A stretch of 5,608 nt of DNA from Chloroflexota bacterium (GTDB lineage: Bacteria; Chloroflexota; UBA5177; JANWHV01). The notes beneath the pieces were generated by a model. The model was not told the DNA's origin, did not search any database, and worked only from the letters and a program-made list of their open reading frames with translations. This document shows positions 1-3,436 of this stretch, one piece after another. Numbering within the stretch: the stretch's first letter is position 1; each line of letters opens with the position of its first letter. The DNA lies in NCBI GenBank assembly GCA_025450255.1, contig JANWHV010000099.1, positions 1 to 5,608 on the forward strand, in the 5' to 3' direction. The position numbers were made by a program, and so were the translations under genes.

Positions 1-2
1 CG

Positions 3-206
3 ACATTGGAATGGAAAGCGGATATGCTGGCCGCGGTGCGCGCGCTGCCGGACGATCAGCAGCAGGTGATTCTGCTGCGGTTTGCCCAGGATTTGCGTAA
101 CAAGGACATCGCACGGATCATGCAGCGAAGCGAGGGGGCAGTGAAGGCCCTGCTGCACCGTGCTTTGAGCGCGCTGCATCGGCGATTGGCTTCCGGCAAG
201 GAATAA
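3..206 (+). CDS. ECF-type RNA polymerase sigma factor, C-terminal part (sigma-70 region 4), partial
   Basis: This is the end of a sigma-70 family factor, which directs RNA polymerase to its target promoters. Only about 67 codons are present; the frame is open to the left edge, so regions 2 and 3 lie outside the window. What is visible is region 4. An 'ALPDDQQQVILLRF' segment matches the family pattern LP..qr.v..LRf. It is followed by a helix-turn-helix: 'NKDIARIM', then 'SEGAVKALLHRAL', the recognition helix that reads the -35 element. The protein ends 'LHRRLASGKE' with TAA at 204-206. The short tail and lack of region 1 features fit the ECF or SigE-like group, but the missing N-terminus prevents subgroup assignment. 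The next gene starts 10 bases downstream in the same direction and encodes a membrane protein, the usual place for a cognate anti-sigma regulator. Confidence 0.9.
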   Translation, partial: TLEWKADMLAAVRALPDDQQQVILLRFAQDLRNKDIARIMQRSEGAVKALLHRALSALHRRLASGKE

Positions 207-216
207 CCCAACGACG

Positions 217-2583
217 ATGACCCAAGATCCGGATCGGTTTGACGAGGCGCTGGAACGGCTGCTGGAGGAAGATCCGTCCCAACGCGCCGGCCAGGAGCCT
301 GACCCGCTTTTGCAGCTATCGCTGCAATTGCGCGATCGTCTGGAGCCTACTTCGCCCGATCCATGGTTCCGTGCCCGGCTGAAAGCTGAACTGTTGCAAA
401 AGGCCGCCGACAACGTGCGGCCATTCCCGATCGCCGCTCGCCTGGCCGACGCGTCATCGGTGTCGCGTTGGCATCGCGCGCGCCGGGCCGTTGTCGCGCT
501 GGCGGTAGCGGGCGCTGCCTCGATTGGGCTCGCGGTGGGATATTCGGGTTTGCACCAGGAGACGCGCCCGCACCACACGGTTGCCTTGCTTGCACCGCCC
601 ACGGCATCCGCTACCGCCGTGCCAATCTCTCCGACCGCCACGCCGGCGCCGGTACGGACGGCGCGGGTAGCGACGCCGCGCCGGGGTTCCGACCATAACG
701 GCGATCCTGGCAACACGGATACGCCCCCGACCTATCCCACGCACGCCCCTCGCCGCCTTCCCTCCAATACGCCGGTGATTGTGACGCCTGCTCCCAGAAT
801 CGTGGCGAACAATATCAATCCCACGCATACACCGTTGACCCGCACGCCGCTACCGGCTGCGTCACCCACTGCTACGGCGCGGACCACCACGGCGCCAACC
901 GCGACGAGCGGGCACGCGAATCCGACCGCTGCCGTCCGCGTCGCTCTCACGGCCACGCCGGTGGACACGGCGGCGCCCACACGCACGCCCCGACCCACCG
1001 CCACGCACACCGCCGTTACGACGCGTCCTACCGCCACGCGCACTGCCGTTAACCCGCGCCCTACCGCCACGCACACAGCCGCTAATCCACGCCCTACCGC
1101 CACGCGCGTCGCGGCCACTCAGCATCCCGTCGTTACGAGCCCAATGCGCGTACCACCAAGCAGCACCGCCACGGCGGCTACACGCGTAAGCGCCCATACC
1201 ACGCCGCGAAGCTCGACGCCCGCGCGCCAGAGCCCGACCGCGACGCCGGAGCCTGATTCGCCCACCGCGGCCCGGCCGCGCCCCTCCGCGACCACGGCGC
1301 GGCCCACGGCGACGCCGTCGCGGCCAAGCCCCACGCCCGTGCCCACGCGGAAGTCGCATGAGCCGCGGGCGACTGCCACGCCGCGGCACGGTATCAACAA
1401 CGCCGCTACCGCTAGCATGGCAACTGCGACGGCGGCGCCCGCTTCCGCCACGGAGACGCCGGCCCTTGCCACCGCCATTCCCACGCAGCCAGAATCCAGC
1501 AGCACTCCGGCGCCGTCCGCTACCGCGGCGTCCACGGCGACGGTCGCGCCGACCAGCACGGCGACCCAGGAGCCGGCGACGGTCGCGCCGACAGTCATAC
1601 CCGCGCCTTCGGATACACCGCCCGCCACCGCTACGGCAAGTCCGTCTCCCACCGCTGGACCTCCCCTCGTCGCGCAGGTCACGGCATCGGCCACGGCGGG
1701 TGGCATCCTCAACGCTGCCGCGCATGCGGCGGGATCGCCGACCGTGGTCGTGCCCGTGGCGACCCAATTCCCGGCGCCCTCGCAGCTCAACGCCGCGCCT
1801 GATTCGCCGTTGGCGCACACGACGCCGTTCACGCCAGGCGTGTTGTTGCGATTGCCCGCCGCGTTCGCCCCCGACCCGGTTTCCCTGGCGGTCTATAAGC
1901 CCGCAAGCGCGCAGCAGTCTCCGATCGAGCAGTTGCGCGTCTTTGGCCTGCAACCGTCGAAGGTGCTGTCGGACACCAGGATGCGAGCGGTGGCTATCGT
2001 TTCCGCCGATAGCCGCTTCTATCGCGCCGATTATCAGTCGAGGAGCACCGGGTTCCGGCTGCGGCTCGCGCTGTTGACCGCGGTTCCAGCATCGGCGTCG
2101 CAGCCGCCGTCGTTCGACGCGGCGTCAAGCGCGCGTACGTTCCTTGGCGCGCATCAACTGGCCGGCGACGGCCAACAGCTTGACGCGGTAACCACGCTTG
2201 CCGATGGAACCAGGGCAGCGCACTTCAGCGAATACGCGCCGGACCAGATTGTTGGCGCGCGCGCCACGATCAGTTTTAACTCGCGTGGGGTGCTGGTCGC
2301 GGCGGATATTCAGTGGGTGTTCACCTCGGTGGCGCCGCTGGAACCCGCGATCTCCTCGGCGGCGGCACTCGATAGCGTGGCGGCGGGAAACGGATTCGTG
2401 AACGCGTCGGGGGCGCTGCCGGACGGCACGTCGACCATTACGGGCACGACAATACTGTACCTTCCCGTGACCGCGCCCGACGGCACCTACTACGAGCCGG
2501 TCTATCGTCTGTCGGGCCTCACGGCGACGGGCAGCGCCTTCCAGGTGTACGTGTCCGCCCTTGACCGCGCCTACTTGCGCTAG
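217..2583 (+). CDS. Membrane-anchored regulator with Thr/Pro/Ala-rich stalk, putative anti-sigma factor
   Basis: This 788-residue protein probably regulates the preceding sigma factor, a role inferred from position and topology. Residues 1-89 are hydrophilic and predicted cytoplasmic, with a helical acidic start ('FDEALERLLEEDP') reminiscent of regulators beside Chloroflexota and actinobacterial ECF sigma factors. A basic stretch (RWHRARR, 84-90) precedes one membrane segment at about 90-110, giving an N-in, C-out topology. Residues ~126-485 are a low-complexity Pro/Thr/Ala/Ser stalk with PTAT and RPTATHTA motifs, and a less repetitive Ala-rich stretch runs to ~540. Residues ~540-788 look globular, with alternating strands and a closing 'YEPVYRLSG' (760-768) that recalls PepSY- or YycH-like domains; I cannot assign a family. 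No zinc-type HxxxCxxC anti-sigma motif is present, and the whole protein has no cysteine. ATG 217 is chosen because it follows the sigma stop by 10 bases; the AAGGA at 198-202 is 14 bases away, so the ribosome site is weak. An adhesin or cell-wall sensor role is possible. Confidence 0.85.
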   Translation: MTQDPDRFDEALERLLEEDPSQRAGQEPDPLLQLSLQLRDRLEPTSPDPWFRARLKAELLQKAADNVRPFPIAARLADASSVSRWHRARRAVVALAVAGAASIGLAVGYSGLHQETRPHHTVALLAPPTASATAVPISPTATPAPVRTARVATPRRGSDHNGDPGNTDTPPTYPTHAPRRLPSNTPVIVTPAPRIVANNINPTHTPLTRTPLPAASPTATARTTTAPTATSGHANPTAAVRVALTATPVDTAAPTRTPRPTATHTAVTTRPTATRTAVNPRPTATHTAANPRPTATRVAATQHPVVTSPMRVPPSSTATAATRVSAHTTPRSSTPARQSPTATPEPDSPTAARPRPSATTARPTATPSRPSPTPVPTRKSHEPRATATPRHGINNAATASMATATAAPASATETPALATAIPTQPESSSTPAPSATAASTATVAPTSTATQEPATVAPTVIPAPSDTPPATATASPSPTAGPPLVAQVTASATAGGILNAAAHAAGSPTVVVPVATQFPAPSQLNAAPDSPLAHTTPFTPGVLLRLPAAFAPDPVSLAVYKPASAQQSPIEQLRVFGLQPSKVLSDTRMRAVAIVSADSRFYRADYQSRSTGFRLRLALLTAVPASASQPPSFDAASSARTFLGAHQLAGDGQQLDAVTTLADGTRAAHFSEYAPDQIVGARATISFNSRGVLVAADIQWVFTSVAPLEPAISSAAALDSVAAGNGFVNASGALPDGTSTITGTTILYLPVTAPDGTYYEPVYRLSGLTATGSAFQVYVSALDRAYLR
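592..1674 (+). repeat. Low-complexity Pro/Thr/Ala stalk-coding region
   Basis: This stretch encodes about 360 residues composed almost entirely of Pro, Thr, Ala, Ser, Arg and Val, with recurrent TATP, PTAT and PTRTP motifs. The coding strand is strongly C-rich and uses mostly ACC, ACG, GCC, GCG and CCG/CCC codons. This composition creates long spurious open frames on both strands. A flexible, extended linker holding the C-terminal domain away from the membrane is the likely role. Thr/Pro-rich stalks are often O-glycosylated in surface proteins, but nothing in the sequence proves that here. Confidence 0.8.
991..1122 (+). repeat. Four tandem 33-nt repeats (11-residue units, RPTAT(H/R)TAxxx)
   Basis: Four in-frame, imperfect units occupy 991-1023, 1024-1056, 1057-1089 and 1090-1122, each starting with an Arg-Pro codon pair. 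Unit proteins are RPTATHTAVTT, RPTATRTAVNP, RPTATHTAANP and RPTATRVAATQ. The invariant core is RPTAT, with His and Arg alternating at position 6. The 33-nt length keeps frame, so copy-number change would lengthen or shorten the stalk without breaking the gene. Confidence 0.85.
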
Positions 2584-2603
2584 GGGAATATCCTCACTGA
2601 CAG

Positions 2604-2642
2604 ACAAAAGCCCCGCCAGGATGTTCCCGGCGGGGCTTTTGT
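2604..2642. terminator. Bidirectional intrinsic terminator between the regulator gene and tRNA-Leu
   Basis: A perfect 14-bp stem (ACAAAAGCCCCGCC at 2604-2617 with its complement at 2629-2642) encloses an 11-base loop. The GC-rich core is flanked by A and T runs, so on each strand the hairpin is followed by a T-rich run (CTTTTGT). It lies 20 bases after the stop of the plus-strand membrane protein gene and 3 bases beyond the encoded CCA of the minus-strand tRNA, so it can end both converging transcripts. Confidence 0.9.
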
Positions 2643-2645
2643 GTT

Positions 2646-2731
2646 TGGTGCCGAAGGAGGGACTCGAACCCACACGAGCATAGCTCACGGCGTCCTGAAC
2701 ACCGCGTGTCTGCCAATTTCACCACTTCGGC
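2646..2731 (-). tRNA. tRNA-Leu (anticodon CAG), CCA end encoded
   Basis: The minus strand folds into a class II tRNA of 86 nt. The acceptor stem is GCCGAAG with CTTCGGC (7 of 7 pairs), the discriminator is A and the CCA end is encoded at 2646-2648. The D stem GTG/CAC is paired. The anticodon stem CGGTG/CGCCG contains one G-U pair. The 7-base loop TTCAGGA gives anticodon CAG (2695-2697), which reads leucine CUG codons. The variable arm is long (14 nt, stem GAGC/GCTC with a TAT loop), as expected for leucine. The T loop is TTCGAGT. The T stem GTGGG/CCCTC has a U-U mismatch at the second pair (50:64). The gene follows secG by 31 bases in the same direction and is followed at once by a terminator, so co-transcription with secG is likely. 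Confidence 0.97.
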
Positions 2732-2736
2732 GAGTG

Positions 2737-2754
2737 CGGCACCCGTACGTGCCG
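2737..2754 (-). other. Small stem-loop between secG and tRNA-Leu
   Basis: The inverted repeat CGGCAC (2737-2742) and GTGCCG (2749-2754) encloses a 6-base loop in the 31-base spacer between the secG stop and the 5' end of the tRNA. No T run follows it on the minus strand, so it should not terminate transcription. It could instead help 5' processing of the tRNA from a joint transcript, which is inference only. Confidence 0.45.
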
Positions 2755-2762
2755 GTCGAAAC

Positions 2763-2990
2763 CTAGGAAATGAAGCGCGACGACGTGACCAGCACCGAAA
2801 CCAGCAAGAAGGCCGTTGCCACGCCGATCGTGAACTTAAAGATGGTAAGCTCAATGCCGCGCCGCGTTTGGAATACATTGGCGTCGCCGCCAAATACGCT
2901 GCCCAGCCCCGTGCCTCGCGACTGCATCAGGATCAGAATCGTGAGAAATATGGCCAGGATTACCTGGACAATGCGCAGGGCGGTGAACAC
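2763..2990 (-). CDS. secG: Preprotein translocase subunit SecG
   Basis: SecG is the small, non-essential subunit of the SecYEG protein-export channel in the cytoplasmic membrane, where it assists SecA-driven translocation. The 75-residue product fits the family's usual 70-80 residues for short forms. It has two membrane helices, about 3-22 ('IVQVILAIFLTILILMQ') and 50-69. They are joined by the Gly-rich cytoplasmic loop typical of SecG: 'QSRGTGLGSVFGG' followed by 'FQTRRG'. The GTG at 2988-2990 is chosen as start because SecG homology begins exactly there (V/M-FTALRIVQ). A GAGG ribosome site (within 3001-3006) lies 10 bases upstream. An in-frame ATG at 3041 would add 17 residues unlike SecG and overlap a promoter. 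tRNA-Leu follows 31 bases after the stop. Confidence 0.95.
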   Translation of the reverse strand: MFTALRIVQVILAIFLTILILMQSRGTGLGSVFGGDANVFQTRRGIELTIFKFTIGVATAFLLVSVLVTSSRFIS

Positions 2991-3013
2991 CTCGGTTTGA
3001 CCTCGCAAACAGC

Positions 3014-3041
3014 AATATAGGCGCCCCGTGTTTGGGGGCAA
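3014..3041 (-). promoter_or_regulatory. Candidate sigma-70-type promoter for secG (proximal)
   Basis: On the minus strand TTGCCC (3036-3041) and TATATT (3014-3019) are separated by 16 bases, close to the TTGACA/TATAAT consensus. The -10 box ends 23 bases before the GTG start of secG, leaving room for a short leader with the GAGG ribosome site. The call rests on sequence match only. Confidence 0.5.
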
Positions 3042-3046
3042 CGGTT

Positions 3047-3076
3047 ACTGTAGCATGTGGTACGGCCAACTGACAA
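3047..3076 (-). promoter_or_regulatory. Candidate sigma-70-type promoter for secG (distal)
   Basis: On the minus strand TTGTCA (3071-3076, five of six consensus bases) is followed after 18 bases by TACAGT (3047-3052, four of six). It would start transcription about 45-50 bases upstream of secG and could act together with the nearer promoter. It lies just downstream of the terminator hairpin at 3100-3124, as expected for the first promoter of a new unit. Confidence 0.4.
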
Positions 3077-3093
3077 GATCGTTCCCAGGGCAT

Positions 3094-3243
3094 AAAGAGA
3101 GCCCGGGAGCAACGCTCCCGGGCTTCGCGAAGTCTTGGCATCGGCGGCGGTGAAAAAAGACCGAATGACTCGAATAACGTTGTTGCCGCGATGCCCTGGA
3201 TCGAGACTACCGCCGGCGCTTTCGCACTCTACCCGCGCCAGCC
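3094..3243 (-). ncRNA. Candidate structured small RNA (speculative)
   Basis: The minus strand between a TATACT box (3249-3254) and the terminator at 3100-3124 would give an RNA of about 150 nt. It contains nested inverted repeats: AGACT (3204-3208) with AGTCT (3131-3135), CGATGCC (3189-3195) with GGCATCG (3137-3143), and GCCG (3185-3188) with CGGC (3145-3148). A hairpin with a GAAA tetraloop (GTGC-GAAA-GCGC) lies nearer the 5' side. I do not recognise it as 6S RNA, signal recognition particle RNA, tmRNA or RNase P RNA. It could equally be the helicase 3' untranslated region or chance pairing in GC-rich DNA. Confidence 0.25.
3100..3124 (-). terminator. Intrinsic terminator hairpin, minus strand
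   Basis: An 11-bp perfect stem (AGCCCGGGAGC, 3100-3110, with its complement at 3114-3124) has a 3-base loop. On the minus strand it is followed by TCTCTTTATG, a moderately T-rich run; on the plus strand the following TCGCGAAG is not T-rich. It therefore fits an RNA made from the minus strand. That RNA is either the helicase transcript, whose stop lies 312 bases upstream, or a separate small RNA starting near 3243. It also insulates secG. Confidence 0.65.
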
Positions 3244-3436
3244 TCTGGAGTATAGTACCGGTCAGATGAACGGAACATGACTAAAGACGGATGGGCTCCC
3301 CCAAATGGGTACGGCGCCCATAACGCGATAGCCGGGCGGGCGAACCTGCAATAGTATTGCCGCGCCTGGGAATGTCAGTGGGCGCGCCCGCACTATGTAA
3401 CGGGCCGGCAAGGGCTGCATTGCACCGCGAAGCCGG
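3244..3436. other. Intergenic stretch with small inverted repeats, no supported gene
   Basis: This is the part of the 446-base gap between the helicase stop and the secG start that lies upstream of the candidate RNA. It has no open frame with coding character. It contains a perfect 13-base palindrome GCAATAGTATTGC (3348-3360), a GGGCGCGCCC palindrome (3380-3389), and a 6-bp inverted repeat ATGGGC/GCCCAT (3291-3296 and 3316-3321). None is followed by a T run, so no terminator is seen directly after the helicase stop. The palindromes could be protein sites, but no partner is evident. Confidence 0.5.
3249..3277 (-). promoter_or_regulatory. Candidate minus-strand promoter with a good -10 and weak -35
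   Basis: TATACT (3249-3254 on the minus strand) matches five of six bases of the -10 consensus. The hexamer 17 bases upstream, TGTTCC (3272-3277), is a poor -35. If used, the transcript would begin near 3243 and run into the hairpin at 3100-3124. Confidence 0.25.

Noticed and set aside
991..1122. Tandem repeats as a possible CRISPR array
   Set aside because: The units are contiguous with no unique spacers, remain in frame and encode the RPTAT protein repeat.
862..1953. Long minus-strand open frame (363 residues) and others at 1119-1832 and 732-1118
   Set aside because: They are antisense to the Pro/Thr/Ala stalk; their Arg/Gly- or Val/Ala/Gly-rich products simply mirror its skewed codons, and no family is recognisable.
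1358..2077. Plus-strand frame of 239 residues overlapping the regulator gene
   Set aside because: The product is an Arg/Pro-rich artefact of the GC-rich stalk read in another frame, and it runs across the junction into the globular domain without any domain of its own.
2991..3041. Extension of SecG to an upstream ATG at 3041
   Set aside because: The extra 17 residues do not resemble SecG and would cover the best promoter; the GTG at 2990 has a ribosome site and matches the family start.
3094..3243. Identification of the candidate RNA as 6S, signal recognition particle RNA or tmRNA
   Set aside because: None of the conserved features are visible (no GGAAGCAGCC-type apical loop, no alanine tRNA-like ends, no clear single long rod with a central bubble).
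3262..3420. 52-codon minus-strand open frame just after the helicase stop
   Set aside because: It has no ribosome site, no third-position GC bias like the neighbouring genes and no recognisable sequence, and it spans several palindromes.
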